In this document: positions 49,962 to 62,327 of the stretch, piece by piece
Layout: the number at the start of each line of letters is the position of its first letter
How positions within the stretch are numbered: position 1 is the first letter of the stretch
Assembly: GCF_900110765.1 (NCBI RefSeq)
Contig: NZ_FOEO01000013.1
Location: 1 to 64,000 of the forward strand
Direction: 5' to 3'
DNA length: 64,000 nt
From: Pseudomonas sp. NFACC02
GTDB taxonomy: Bacteria; Pseudomonadota; Gammaproteobacteria; Pseudomonadales; Pseudomonadaceae
Position numbers and translations under genes: made by a program
Notes under the pieces: model-generated
Told to the model about the DNA's origin: nothing
The model's database searches: none
What the model saw: the letters and a program-made list of their open reading frames with translations, nothing else

Positions 49962-52012
49962 GTGCTCAAGATTTCCTGGTTGAACTGGGCACCGAAGAAC
50001 TGCCGCCAAAAGCCCTGAACACCCTGGCCGATGCGTTTCTGGCCGGTATCGAAAAAGGCCTGCAGGCAGCGGGTCTGACCTACAGCGCCAAGCAGGTGTA
50101 TGCCGCGCCGCGTCGTCTGGCGGTGCTGATCAGCGATCTGGCGACTCAGCAGCCGGACCGCAGCGTCAATCTGGACGGCCCGCCACGTCAGGCCGCGTTC
50201 GACGCCGAAGGTAACCCGACTCAGGCTGCCCTGGGCTTTGCCAAGAAGTGCGGCGTCGACCTGAGCGAAATCGACCAGAGCGGCCCGAAGCTGCGTTACA
50301 GCCAGAGCATCGCCGGTAAACCGACCGCGAGCCTGCTGCCGACCATCATCGAAGACTCGTTGAATGACCTGCCGATCCCCAAGCGCATGCGCTGGGGTGC
50401 TCGCAAGGAAGAGTTCGTCCGTCCAACCCAATGGTTGGTGATGCTGTTTGGCGATCAGGTGATCGACTGCACGATTTTGGCTCAAACCGCAGGGCGTGAG
50501 TCCCGTGGCCATCGCTTCCACCACCCTGAAAGCGTGCGCATCACCTCGCCAGCCAACTACGCCAGCGACCTGCGCGCGGCCCACGTGCTGGCCGACTTCA
50601 ACGAGCGCCGTCAGTTGATCAGCAAGCGCGTCGACGAGCTGGCCACCCAGCACGAAGGCACTGCGATCGTACCGGCGGCACTGCTCGACGAAGTGACCGC
50701 ACTGGTCGAGTGGCCGGTTCCGCTGGTGTGTTCGTTCGAAGAGCGTTTCCTGGAGGTTCCTCAGGAAGCCCTGATCACCACCATGCAGGACAACCAGAAG
50801 TATTTCTGCCTGCTGGACGCCGACGGCAAGCTGCTGCCGCGCTTCATCACGGTCGCGAACGTCGAGAGCAAGGACCCGTCGCAGATCGTCCTAGGTAACG
50901 AGAAAGTCGTTCGTCCACGCCTCACCGACGCCGAGTTCTTCTTCAAGCAGGACAAGAAGCAGAAGCTGGAAACCTTCAACCAGCGCCTGCAGAACGTCGT
51001 GTTCCAGGCCCAGCTGGGGACCGTGTTCGACAAAGCCGAGCGCGTTTCCAAGCTGGCTGCGTTCATCGCGCCGCGCATTGGCGGCGACGCTCAACGTGCC
51101 GGCCGCGCAGGGCTGCTGTCCAAGTGCGACCTGGCGACTGAAATGGTCGGCGAGTTCCCTGAAATGCAGGGCGTGGCGGGTTACTACTACGCGCTGGCGG
51201 ATGGCGAACCGGAAGACGTGGCACTGGCCCTCAATGAGCAGTACATGCCGCGTGGCGCTGGCGCTGAATTGCCAGGCACGCTGACCGGATGCGCCGTGGC
51301 GATCGCTGACAAGCTCGACACGCTGGTCGGCATCTTCGGCATCGGCATGCTGCCAACCGGCAGCAAAGACCCGTACGCACTGCGTCGCGCGGCGCTGGGC
51401 ATCCTGCGCATCCTGATCGAGAAAAAGCTGGACCTGGACCTGATCAAGACCGTGCAGTTCGCCGTCACCCAGTTCGGTGCCAAGGTGAAGTCGGCCGGTC
51501 TGGCCGAGCAAGTCCTCGAGTTCATCTTCGACCGCCTGCGTGCGCGTTATGAGGATGAAGGCGTCGATGTCTCGGTTTACCTGTCGGTACGTGCCCTGCA
51601 GCCGGGTTCGGCGCTGGATTTCGATCAGCGTGTGCAAGCCGTTCAGGCGTTCCGCAAGCTGCCGGAAGCGGCGGCGCTGGCCGCTGTGAACAAGCGCGTG
51701 TCCAATCTGCTGAGCAAAGCCGAAGGCAACATTGCCCAGACGGTGGAGCCAAAGTACTTCGACAACGCCAACGAGTTCTCCCTGTACTCGGCGATTCAGC
51801 AGGCTGATCAGGCGGTCGTGCCGATGTCTGCCAACCGTCAGTACAACGAGGCTCTGACGCGCCTGGCGGCACTTCGCGAACCGGTGGACGCTTTCTTCGA
51901 AGCGGTGATGGTCAACGCAGAAGATGCAAGCGTACGGGCCAACCGTTATGCGTTGCTGGCGCGCCTGCGCAATCTGTTCCTCGGCGTTGCCGATATCTCC
52001 CTTCTGGGTTAA
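49958..52012 (+). CDS. glyS: Glycyl-tRNA synthetase beta subunit
   Basis: 684 residues of the tRNA-binding beta subunit: N-terminal [15 protein letters not shown], a central HD-like domain and a C-terminal DALR anticodon-binding domain ([21 protein letters not shown] at the end). Start coupled to glyQ (ATGA). gmhB follows after 26 bp. Confidence 0.97.
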   Translation: MSAQDFLVELGTEELPPKALNTLADAFLAGIEKGLQAAGLTYSAKQVYAAPRRLAVLISDLATQQPDRSVNLDGPPRQAAFDAEGNPTQAALGFAKKCGVDLSEIDQSGPKLRYSQSIAGKPTASLLPTIIEDSLNDLPIPKRMRWGARKEEFVRPTQWLVMLFGDQVIDCTILAQTAGRESRGHRFHHPESVRITSPANYASDLRAAHVLADFNERRQLISKRVDELATQHEGTAIVPAALLDEVTALVEWPVPLVCSFEERFLEVPQEALITTMQDNQKYFCLLDADGKLLPRFITVANVESKDPSQIVLGNEKVVRPRLTDAEFFFKQDKKQKLETFNQRLQNVVFQAQLGTVFDKAERVSKLAAFIAPRIGGDAQRAGRAGLLSKCDLATEMVGEFPEMQGVAGYYYALADGEPEDVALALNEQYMPRGAGAELPGTLTGCAVAIADKLDTLVGIFGIGMLPTGSKDPYALRRAALGILRILIEKKLDLDLIKTVQFAVTQFGAKVKSAGLAEQVLEFIFDRLRARYEDEGVDVSVYLSVRALQPGSALDFDQRVQAVQAFRKLPEAAALAAVNKRVSNLLSKAEGNIAQTVEPKYFDNANEFSLYSAIQQADQAVVPMSANRQYNEALTRLAALREPVDAFFEAVMVNAEDASVRANRYALLARLRNLFLGVADISLLG

Positions 52013-52038
52013 GCCGGGCTGAGTCAGGAGAGCGTGAT

Positions 52039-52590
52039 TTGAAGCTGGTGATTCTCGATCGGGACGGCGTGATCAACGAAGACTCCGACGCTTACATCAA
52101 GTCGGTGCAGGAGTGGGTGCCGATCCCCGGCTCGATCGAGGCGATCGCAGAACTGAGCAAGGCCGGCTGGACGGTTGCCGTGGCGACCAACCAGTCCGGC
52201 ATTGCGCGCGGCTACTACGACCTGACCACGCTGGACGCCATGCACGCGCGACTGCGTGACCTCGTGGCGGAGCAGGGCGGTGAGGTCGGTCTGATTGTTT
52301 ATTGCCCTCACGGCCCGAACGAAGGGTGCGACTGCCGCAAACCCAAGCCGGGCATGTTGAGGACGATCGCCAGTCATTACGCCCTCGATTTGAACGGAAT
52401 CTGGTTTGTCGGTGACAGCAAGGGTGACCTGGAGGCGGCGGTGGCCGTCGACTCTCAACCTGTTCTGGTCATGACGGGCAAAGGTCACAAGACGCGGAGC
52501 AATCCTTTGCCCGCGGGAACGTTGATTTTTGACGATCTGGCGGCAGTTGCCGCAGAACTTATCCACAACAGCGCCTCGTTGAACGGCTGA
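52039..52590 (+). CDS. gmhB: D-glycero-beta-D-manno-heptose-1,7-bisphosphate 7-phosphatase
   Basis: HAD-family enzyme of the ADP-heptose (LPS core) pathway; 183 residues. Motif I is LDRDGVIN (Asp7, Asp9), motif II TNQSG, and the GmhB zinc site is Cys88, His90, Cys96, Cys98 (CPHGPNEGCDCRKPKPG). TTG start with AGGAG. Co-directional with glyQS and plsC. A DnaA-box 9-mer lies in its last codons. Confidence 0.94.
   Translation: MKLVILDRDGVINEDSDAYIKSVQEWVPIPGSIEAIAELSKAGWTVAVATNQSGIARGYYDLTTLDAMHARLRDLVAEQGGEVGLIVYCPHGPNEGCDCRKPKPGMLRTIASHYALDLNGIWFVGDSKGDLEAAVAVDSQPVLVMTGKGHKTRSNPLPAGTLIFDDLAAVAAELIHNSASLNG
52559..52567 (+). other. DnaA-box 9-mer TTATCCACA
   Basis: Perfect 9-mer in the last codons of gmhB. 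Confidence 0.6.
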
Positions 52591-52646
52591 CCGGTCGTTC
52601 AACGGCACGCTCAATCCGGGCAATGCCCGTAATGGTAAAAGCAGCT

Positions 52647-53417
52647 ATGTCGATAGTGCAGGCCATCAGGATCTTCTTCTTTTACCTGCTGCTGGGCACC
52701 AGCGCCCTGCTGTGGTGCTCACTGAGTTTTTTTGTCGCGCCTTTCCTGCCATTCCGCATCCGTTATCGCTTCATCAACGTCTATTGGTGTCGTTGTGCGG
52801 TCTGGCTGACCAAAGTGCTTCTCAACATCAGGGTTAACGTCACAGGCCAGGAAAACGTCCCCAAGACGCCTTGCGTGATCGTTTCAAATCACCAGAGCAC
52901 GTGGGAAACGTTCTTTCTGTCCGCGCATTTCCAGCCACTGAGTCAAGTGCTCAAGCGTGAGCTGCTGTATGTGCCGTTCTTTGGTTGGGCGATGGCGATG
53001 CTGCGACCGATCGCCATTGACCGCAATAACCCTAAAGCGGCGCTCAAGGTCGTGGCGAAGAAAGGCGACGAGTTGCTGAAGGACGGCGTCTGGGTACTGA
53101 TCTTTCCGGAAGGAACGCGCGTGCCCTACGGCCAGATCGGCAAGTTCTCACGCAGTGGCTCTGCCATGGCGGTGAACGCCGGGCTACCGGTCCTGCCTGT
53201 CGCTCATAACGCCGGCAGATACTGGCCCAAAGAAGGCTGGGGCAAAAAGCCGGGCACGATCGAAGTAGTGATCGGCGAACCGATGTATGCAGAGGGCACA
53301 GGACCTCGCGCCATTGCAGCGCTCAATGACCGCGTGTCGGCATGGAATGAAGCCACTCAAAGGGCGTTGGGGTCTCCCGTCATGCCTGCGGCCACGCCCG
53401 AAAAATCACCCGTGTGA
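52647..53417 (+). CDS. plsC: 1-acyl-sn-glycerol-3-phosphate acyltransferase
   Basis: Makes phosphatidic acid at the inner membrane; 256 residues. N-terminal membrane helix (about 8-32), the acyltransferase box NHQSTWE (His82-x4-Glu87) and FPEGTR (153-158). The start at 52647 is chosen by homology; in-frame ATGs at 52623 and 52632 are possible, and none has a strong ribosome site. It is the last gene of the conserved origin-side block (PA0005-like). Confidence 0.92.
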   Translation: MSIVQAIRIFFFYLLLGTSALLWCSLSFFVAPFLPFRIRYRFINVYWCRCAVWLTKVLLNIRVNVTGQENVPKTPCVIVSNHQSTWETFFLSAHFQPLSQVLKRELLYVPFFGWAMAMLRPIAIDRNNPKAALKVVAKKGDELLKDGVWVLIFPEGTRVPYGQIGKFSRSGSAMAVNAGLPVLPVAHNAGRYWPKEGWGKKPGTIEVVIGEPMYAEGTGPRAIAALNDRVSAWNEATQRALGSPVMPAATPEKSPV

Positions 53418-53419
53418 AT

Positions 53420-53428
53420 TGTGGATAA
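53420..53428 (-). other. DnaA-box 9-mer TTATCCACA
   Basis: Perfect 9-mer just after the plsC stop, in the AT-rich gap (53418-53601) before the MFS gene. Confidence 0.65.
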
Positions 53429-53601
53429 CCTGTGTACCAATTGTGCGAGATTTTTCGATAACAGGGCCTAAGTCGTTCATTTAATTACTTATTTCTGATG
53501 GCGACTATCGAACCAAAAACGTGCATAAGTTTTTCTGAGCGCCGCTTTCTAGCGCTGAACACATGGGTCTTGAGCCTTCACGGTCAAGGCCGATTTTGTT
53601 T

Positions 53602-54789
53602 TCAGCCCGTTTGGGTAGATTTGGCTATCAACAGCTTGCACAGCGCCGCAATTGCGATCAAAACCAGACCTCCACACGCCGCTGCCACGAAACCCATCGC
53701 TGGCGACAGGCTATCGATCGCGAACCCCACCAGAGGCATGGACAGCGTCTGGCCCATCCGATTCGCCGAATCCTGCAGCCCCATGACCTGGCCTCGCACG
53801 CCGGCGGGCGCGAGTTGCGCGATCGCTTCGGAGCTTGCCGCCAGCGTTGGCGTACACAGCAAGTTAGTCGGCAAGAGCGCGAGCAACAGCCACCACCAGA
53901 CCTGATCGAAGAAGACGACGGGCAGCAGGAGCAGACTCATGGTGACGGCCAGCCGGTTCAACGACCAGGACCTGTGGACAATCCCGTGAACGAAACCACC
54001 GGCGATGGAGGCAATCGACATGGCCGCAATGACATAGCCGGTGTAGGCGAGCTCACCGTTTTCCCGAAGTACCGCAATCAACGCAAGCTCCGTCCCGAAC
54101 ATCACGAACAGCGCGCCTGAGCTGATCAACAACACGCTGATCAGCCGAGCGTTGAGCCACTCTCGCAGCTTTGGACGGGCGGGCTCCGTCACAGCGACGA
54201 TTTCATCAGGATGGCGTATCGGCCAGTTCAACAGGTAGAGCGCGGCGTAGGACAACGCACGCCAGATGCCGATGCCCAACAGCACCGCAGTGGCCGAATA
54301 GGCCGTTATCAACAGAATGCCGACAGCAGGGGTGATGACAAAAGACAACTCCATCAGCATCGTCGTCAGCGAATACGCCGGACGACGCTGATCTTCCGGC
54401 ACCAGACTGGCGACGAACTGCCTGGAAAGGGAGCCGGTCGGTATGGTGAAGAGGCCGGCAGCAAAGGCCAGCCCGACGAACAGCGCGTAATTCACCAGCG
54501 GCAGCAGCACCCAGGCAATTGTGGATAACGCACCGCAGACAGCGACCACCGGCCGCAGACCGTGCCGGTCCATCATGCGTCCCAGTAACGGCGAGCCCAC
54601 GGCAAACCCCAATGCCGTGGCCGTGGCGACCAGACCCGCATCGAAGTAACTGCGCCCCATTTCATTGAGGACGTGCAAGCTCAGGGTCAGCGTCATGATC
54701 GTGAGCGGTAAACCCGCGACGAACATGAACAGTGTGGCTGGCAATACCCTCGGGATCGCCAGTACTTTCTGGTATTTGCGAAACGACAT
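53602..54789 (-). CDS. Major facilitator superfamily transporter
   Basis: 395 residues with 12 hydrophobic helices. The loop 2-3 motif is GSPLLGRMMDRHGLRPVV (G-x-L-x-D-R-x-G-R-like), and the central cytoplasmic loop is basic (EPARPKLREWLNARL). Closest in look to drug/sugar exporters of the MFS_1 type; substrate unknown. It lies 71 bp downstream of the glycosidase gene on the same strand, so they may be co-transcribed. A DnaA-box 9-mer lies within it. Confidence 0.85.
   Translation of the reverse strand: MSFRKYQKVLAIPRVLPATLFMFVAGLPLTIMTLTLSLHVLNEMGRSYFDAGLVATATALGFAVGSPLLGRMMDRHGLRPVVAVCGALSTIAWVLLPLVNYALFVGLAFAAGLFTIPTGSLSRQFVASLVPEDQRRPAYSLTTMLMELSFVITPAVGILLITAYSATAVLLGIGIWRALSYAALYLLNWPIRHPDEIVAVTEPARPKLREWLNARLISVLLISSGALFVMFGTELALIAVLRENGELAYTGYVIAAMSIASIAGGFVHGIVHRSWSLNRLAVTMSLLLLPVVFFDQVWWWLLLALLPTNLLCTPTLAASSEAIAQLAPAGVRGQVMGLQDSANRMGQTLSMPLVGFAIDSLSPAMGFVAAACGGLVLIAIAALCKLLIAKSTQTG
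54520..54528 (-). other. DnaA-box 9-mer TTATCCACA
   Basis: Perfect 9-mer within the MFS transporter gene. Confidence 0.6.
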
Positions 54790-54860
54790 CCGGTTACAGC
54801 TCCTTGACCCGTCTTTTTCCTGATACCGCGATTTCGGTTTTCCAGCGAGCGGTTGGCAAT

Positions 54861-57509
<2,649 letters not shown>

Positions 57510-57601
57510 TTCCAGAGGATCAGGTTTAACGGCTGAAAGCCGGCGCTCGGTGCAAGGAAATCTATCGAGCGGCACCTTGGGTCAAATTATTGGCAACCGG
57601 G

Positions 57602-57610
57602 TTATTCACA
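57602..57610 (+). other. DnaA-box variant TTATTCACA
   Basis: Matches the relaxed consensus TTATNCACA, in the gap between the glycosidase and acyltransferase genes. Confidence 0.5.
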
Positions 57611-57772
57611 GCCCGATTACGGATCGCAATTAGACGCTGTGCACCGCCGGTGTATGGTTCCACGGTAAACACACACTTATTGCCCCTCGGTATTGCGCGT
57701 TGCTATGGACGTGAAGCATCACAGCGGTGACAGGAACGGAACGTGGTTGCCCTGATCGCGGGCGGAGGCGGT

Positions 57773-58888
57773 ATGAATACATTGGGTGATCTGGCGTCCA
57801 GACGGAACAATAACTTCAACCTGATCAGGATGCTTGCGGCAACGGCTGTGCTGATTTCTCACAGTTATCCGCTCGCTCAAGGCAGTGCTGCCGTCGAGCC
57901 TTTATCCGGTTGGCTGGGTCTGTCGCTGGGCGAACTGGCCGTGATCACCTTCTTCTGCGTCTCCGGTTTCTTTATTTCCCTTAGCCGCGACCGTGCGCCG
58001 AGCAATCTGGATTTCTTTTCGGCGCGGTTCCTGCGCATCTATCCCGGTCTGTCCCTGGTCCTGCTGCTGAGTGTGTTCCTGATCGGTCCGATCTTTACGA
58101 CACTGGGGACGCTGGAATATTTCCGCTCGGGTGCAATTTACAGCTACCTGAGCAATAACCTCATGCTGTTCAGCATGAAATTTCAGTTACCCGGCGTCTT
58201 CGACGATAACCCGTGGCCCGGCATCAATGGGTCACTGTGGACGCTGTTCTACGAAGTGACCTTGTATGTTCTGGTCGGTGGGCTGGGGGCCTTTGCGTTC
58301 TATGGACGAGGGGTGCGGTTTGCCGGTTTTCTGCTCGTTTATGCGCTGGCCTACATCGCTTTCAAAATGACCCTGGCGAACACCACAGTGCTGAACGATC
58401 TGCACCGGGCGCAGTTCTTTTTCACCTGGAGCCTTCCCTTTGTACTCGGCATGTCGCTGTACCGATATCGCCAGCACATTCAGCATCGATTCGTGTGGTG
58501 CCTGCCGCTGGCGGCGCTGGCCGCATGGTCTTATCAGAAGCCCTGGTTCTTCGAATGCTTCGTGGCCGCCTGGACGTACCTGATCTTCTATCTGGGCTTT
58601 GCCACCCACCGCGTCGTGGATCGCTACAATCAGTTGGGCGATTACTCCTATGGCATGTACATCTATGCTTTTCCCGTGCAGGAGATCCTCGCTCATCAGG
58701 TCAAAGGCATCACGCCGATCAGCATGATGCTTGTGGCGTTTCCGATCGTGCTGATTGCCGCGATGTTCTCCTGGCATTTCATCGAGAAACCGGCGATGTC
58801 GCGGCGGCATGCGTTTGCAGCGCGGCTCGCGACCTCCTTCACCGACTTGAAGGCGTACTGGGCAGGCATGCGCAAAGGGACGGTCTGA
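57773..58888 (+). CDS. Acyltransferase 3 family membrane protein (OafA/ExoH type)
   Basis: 371 residues with about 10 membrane helices. Family opening NFNLIRMLAATAVLISHSYPL contains the catalytic-type Arg and His (LIR..., ISHS). Such enzymes O-acetylate or succinylate surface polysaccharides using cytoplasmic acyl-CoA. The start at 57773 has GGAGG; a GTG at 57743 is in frame but unlikely. A terminator follows at 58895. Confidence 0.9.
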   Translation: MNTLGDLASRRNNNFNLIRMLAATAVLISHSYPLAQGSAAVEPLSGWLGLSLGELAVITFFCVSGFFISLSRDRAPSNLDFFSARFLRIYPGLSLVLLLSVFLIGPIFTTLGTLEYFRSGAIYSYLSNNLMLFSMKFQLPGVFDDNPWPGINGSLWTLFYEVTLYVLVGGLGAFAFYGRGVRFAGFLLVYALAYIAFKMTLANTTVLNDLHRAQFFFTWSLPFVLGMSLYRYRQHIQHRFVWCLPLAALAAWSYQKPWFFECFVAAWTYLIFYLGFATHRVVDRYNQLGDYSYGMYIYAFPVQEILAHQVKGITPISMMLVAFPIVLIAAMFSWHFIEKPAMSRRHAFAARLATSFTDLKAYWAGMRKGTV

Positions 58889-58894
58889 AACGAA

Positions 58895-58928
58895 AAAACC
58901 CTGGCCGACGTGCATCGACCAGGGTTTT
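58895..58928. terminator. Bidirectional rho-independent terminator
   Basis: AAAACCCTGG (58895-58904) pairs with CCAGGGTTTT (58919-58928), with A-run before and T-run after. It serves the convergent acyltransferase and WecG-like genes. Confidence 0.88.
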
Positions 58929-59010
58929 GGGTGAAGCGGTTGAAGTGTATGGGGTACGAAGGTTTAGCCCAGGCAGTAAGTACCCGGTTTGCCGGGCAAA
59001 ACAACAGGCG

Positions 59011-59733
59011 CTAACGGTTCCGGAACTGCCGAGCAATGATCGGCAGAATCCGGTAGGCATCGACTGCGTAACGTCGACCTAGCCGCCGGGGCTCTGAACA
59101 CAAGCGGTGCAGCCACTCCAGTGACATACGTTGAATCCATATGGGAGCCCGTTTGACCTTACCCGACAGAAACGTCAGCGAAGCGCCCGTACACAGGCCG
59201 ATGCCTGTGGCGCCGCCTCGCTTGTACACGGCGCAGGCCAATATCTCCTGGCGGGGTGAGCCGACGGAAAAGAACGTCATGCGCGAGCGCTGCTGCTGAA
59301 TAAAGGCAATGCATCGCTCGACTTCCCGCACGTCATTGATGAAACCCATCGGGGGGTTGTAGTGATGGAAGGTCACCGCTGGATACTTTCTTTTCAGCGT
59401 TGCCACGACATCGGGTTCGCAACCCAGAACGGTCACTGGCCATTGTCTGAGTTGCGCGATGCCCATCATTGCCCGGGTCAGCGTGCTGCCAGGAATCGGC
59501 TCTGCAACGCCAGCATTCAAGCGCTGCAGCACCGGAAACAGAACCCGGCTGTCGCACAACCGGTGGCCCGCGTAGCGATACGCCTCACGAAAAGACTCGT
59601 CTTGTTCGAGGAGGACCACGTGATTGACGTTGGCAGTCACCAGGTACCGGAAAGGTGCGTCGCTGAGCTTGATCAGTTCGTCGATGAGTTCCCGTTGCGG
59701 TCCACGATAAAAATCGATTCCAAACACTTTCAT
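59011..59733 (-). CDS. WecG/TagA/CpsF family glycosyltransferase (GT26)
   Basis: 240 residues. Family landmarks: YLVTANVNHVVLL, the acidic CDSRVLFPVLQRL in place of the usual ADG/D segment, PGSTL, and FFSVGSPRQEI near the C-terminal third. These enzymes add a ManNAc(A)-type or similar sugar to a lipid-linked chain at the membrane. AGGAG precedes the ATG. Divergent from the GH5 gene. Confidence 0.88.
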   Translation of the reverse strand: MKVFGIDFYRGPQRELIDELIKLSDAPFRYLVTANVNHVVLLEQDESFREAYRYAGHRLCDSRVLFPVLQRLNAGVAEPIPGSTLTRAMMGIAQLRQWPVTVLGCEPDVVATLKRKYPAVTFHHYNPPMGFINDVREVERCIAFIQQQRSRMTFFSVGSPRQEILACAVYKRGGATGIGLCTGASLTFLSGKVKRAPIWIQRMSLEWLHRLCSEPRRLGRRYAVDAYRILPIIARQFRNR

Positions 59734-59933
59734 AGGGCGGGCTCCTGCTAATGAATAACCGCGTGGAGTGCCGGATCACACCGAACAGCAGCGTGATACC
59801 GGCGAGTGCGACCCTCTCGAGGACCAGCGGTAAGCATCAGGAGCGACGTAACAAACAGGCAGGCGACGCGCCCGCGCTGCTTGAACAGCACGAATTCCGT
59901 TCGGGATTCTCACGTGGTGAACAGACGGCGAAG

Positions 59934-60995
59934 ATGAGTCGCGCTATGAGGTGGTTGCGCAAGACGGTGTGGGCCGGCTTGTCGCTGACGTGCATTCAGG
60001 GAATGTGCATAAGCGCCCAGGCTTCGCCCCTGCCCATGGTGCTGATCAACGTGTCAGGGGCAGAGTCTTCGGAGAATGTGTTTCCTGGACAGAACGGCAC
60101 GCACTACTTCTTCCCCAGCGATGGGTATTTCGCTCGCTGGAAATCCAAGGGGATCCGCACGGTGCGGTTTCCGGTGAAATGGGAACGCTTGCAGCCGGTG
60201 TTGGGCGGTGGTCTGGATGCCACCTATGCCGGGTTGATCGACAAGATGCTTGTGCAGGCGAACCGGCAAGGCATCGGTGTAATCCTCGATGTGCATAACT
60301 ATGCTCGGTATCGACAGCACGTGATCGGCAGTCGCCAGGTGAGCGTTGATCACTATCGCCAGTTGATGCAGCGCATTGCCGAGCGCTGGCATGCTGCACC
60401 GGCCCTCTATGCCTATGACTTGATGAACGAGCCCCACGATGATTCGGACGCCAGCTGGCCCCTGGCGGCACAGGCGGGCATCGATGCGATTCGAAAGATC
60501 GACCGCAAGCGACTGATCATCGTCGAGGGACGCTCCTGGTCCAGCGCCGAGCGGTGGCCGCAGTACAACGACGCCTTGCTGGCGCTGAAGGACCCTGCCA
60601 ATAACATCGTTTTTTCCGCTCACCTGTATATGGATGTGAATGGAAGCGGTGTTTACAAGGACCCGAAAGGCACACCCATCGATCCGGACATCGGCGTGCG
60701 CCGGGTAAAACCTTTCATCGAGTGGCTGCAGAAAAACGGCCGTCGAGGGCAGATTGGCGAAATGGGTTTCCCCGACGACGACCCACGATGGAACGAAGCC
60801 GCGGATCGGCTGCTCGGCTATCTGCGCAAACACTGTGTGCCGGTCGCTTACTGGACGTCCGGCGAAAGCTGGGGCCGTGAACCGATGAATCTGGAGCCCG
60901 TCGACGGGCATGACCGGCCACAATGGGCAGTGCTCTCCAAGTACCTTGAAGCGCCGGGGTGCGATGACTACGGGCCAAGGCCGGCGCGTCACTGA
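59934..60995 (+). CDS. Secreted GH5-family glycoside hydrolase
   Basis: 353 residues. Signal peptide (cleavage after AQA near residue 30), then a TIM-barrel with the GH5 (cellulase-type) signatures: RFPVKWERLQP, LDVHNYARY, the acid/base Glu166 in YDLMNEP and the nucleophile Glu276 in IGEMGFP. In exopolysaccharide loci such enzymes trim or release the polymer. In-frame codons reach back to 59751, but the basic start plus hydrophobic core at 59934-60025 sets this start; the ribosome site is weak. Confidence 0.87.
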   Translation: MSRAMRWLRKTVWAGLSLTCIQGMCISAQASPLPMVLINVSGAESSENVFPGQNGTHYFFPSDGYFARWKSKGIRTVRFPVKWERLQPVLGGGLDATYAGLIDKMLVQANRQGIGVILDVHNYARYRQHVIGSRQVSVDHYRQLMQRIAERWHAAPALYAYDLMNEPHDDSDASWPLAAQAGIDAIRKIDRKRLIIVEGRSWSSAERWPQYNDALLALKDPANNIVFSAHLYMDVNGSGVYKDPKGTPIDPDIGVRRVKPFIEWLQKNGRRGQIGEMGFPDDDPRWNEAADRLLGYLRKHCVPVAYWTSGESWGREPMNLEPVDGHDRPQWAVLSKYLEAPGCDDYGPRPARH

Positions 60996-60996
60996 C

Positions 60997-62298
60997 TCAA
61001 CGATGCGGCAAAAGCGGCTGGCGAGAATGACCGTCTGGCAGCACAGGTGGCCTGAGCGTGTCGTTACGCACTGCTTCGGCACGAGCGAAATACACGAACG
61101 CGGCGATCGCCAGCCCCGCCAGGTCGCCGCCATACATGATTGACGTCGACAGAAAGAAATTCAGCGCGTTGAGCACGAAATCCAGCTGAAACGCACTGAG
61201 TAGATCGCCCTTACGCCGACACTGACGCATGATTCGCCAGTAACCGAGGTAGTAGAACAGCACGATGACCGGCGTCAGAAAGCCAAAGCGGTAGAGCACG
61301 CCCAACAGTCCGACATCTGACAGATAGAAGTAAGCGCTGTACAGCCGCGCAAAGCCGTTCTGCCACTGCAAAGACAACGCGCCCATGCCGACCCAATAGT
61401 TGTCCTGCACCTCTCGCAACACGATGTCCGAGGTGGTCGAACGCACACCACCCTCGCTGGTGGCCTCGCCCAGCAAAGCATGGAAGCGCTCGTACTGGTC
61501 GGCAAAGAACGCTGGAACGATGAAGTAAGCCACCGTCACGATCACCATGACGGCGACGCCTGATTTCAGCAGAACGCCCCATCGGCTGCGGAAGATCCAC
61601 AGTCCACCCAACATCCAGACCAACATGGTGTTGCGGGTCTGCAGGACCAGCCACAGGTAAGAGGCGAACAGCAGCAACAGCGCGACCGATGCCAGCGAGT
61701 AGTCCCGTCTGAGCCGGTACATCAGCATGTAGGCGCACACACTCACATACGCTGCGCCGACGCTGAAGCGGTTCGGACGCAACGGATTGAGCCCGTAGTC
61801 TTTTTCATCGACGGTGAAGGCGACGTCACTGTTTTCCGGAATCACGCCGAAGTAATAGAGATAGCCCACCATGACGCAGGCAAGCCCAGACATCAAAAAG
61901 AACCGCTCCAGTTCTTCCTGAGTCGGGCGGGCCTTGATCATCAAGTACAAGGCTGGAAAGAACAGCAGATACAGAAAACTGCGCCGCTCCTCCAGCAGGC
62001 CATACAGCAGCGGTTGACCAAACTTTGCATTGGCCAGAAACGCCGACAGCAGCGGCAACATCAAGCCAAAACAAACCGCCCACAGCGCCGCCCTGGACTG
62101 ATGCGCGCGCTTCCACAACAGCAACAATGCCAGCGCCGCCAGTACCACCGCGACGATGAACATTTCACGTAGATACGGCAGACCTGCTTTTTTGTTGTCG
62201 GTCAGAAACAGGCACGCCGAGTTCAGAAACATCAAGGCGAATAACAGCGTCGCAAAGGAAAAGAGCCTTCTGGTCACGGCGAATACCTTTTTGGACAA
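60997..62298 (-). CDS. Polytopic polysaccharide polymerase/ligase-like protein (Wzy/WaaL type)
   Basis: 433 residues with about 11 hydrophobic helices and a large periplasmic loop (about 260-315, YERFHALLGEATSEGGVRSTTSDIV) before the last helices. That layout is the O-antigen ligase/polymerase (Wzy_C) one; sequence alone does not separate polymerase from ligase. The frame starts with TTG (MSKKVFAV); the next ATG is at residue 23 inside helix 1, so TTG is kept. The stop is one base from the GH5 stop. Confidence 0.8.
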   Translation of the reverse strand: MSKKVFAVTRRLFSFATLLFALMFLNSACLFLTDNKKAGLPYLREMFIVAVVLAALALLLLWKRAHQSRAALWAVCFGLMLPLLSAFLANAKFGQPLLYGLLEERRSFLYLLFFPALYLMIKARPTQEELERFFLMSGLACVMVGYLYYFGVIPENSDVAFTVDEKDYGLNPLRPNRFSVGAAYVSVCAYMLMYRLRRDYSLASVALLLLFASYLWLVLQTRNTMLVWMLGGLWIFRSRWGVLLKSGVAVMVIVTVAYFIVPAFFADQYERFHALLGEATSEGGVRSTTSDIVLREVQDNYWVGMGALSLQWQNGFARLYSAYFYLSDVGLLGVLYRFGFLTPVIVLFYYLGYWRIMRQCRRKGDLLSAFQLDFVLNALNFFLSTSIMYGGDLAGLAIAAFVYFARAEAVRNDTLRPPVLPDGHSRQPLLPHR

Positions 62299-62327
62299 AA
62301 CATCAGGCGAGCGAGCACTGCGGCTGA

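Noticed and set aside
57656..57671. parS-like sequence GGTTCCACGGTAAACA
   Set aside because: Only one half-site matches the ParB palindrome (about 12 of 16 positions), so it is unlikely to be a true parS despite the origin-proximal setting.
60004..60298. TGTGCATAA (DnaA-box-like) at 60004 and 60290
   Set aside because: They fit only the relaxed consensus and lie in coding sequence; left out of the DnaA-box count.
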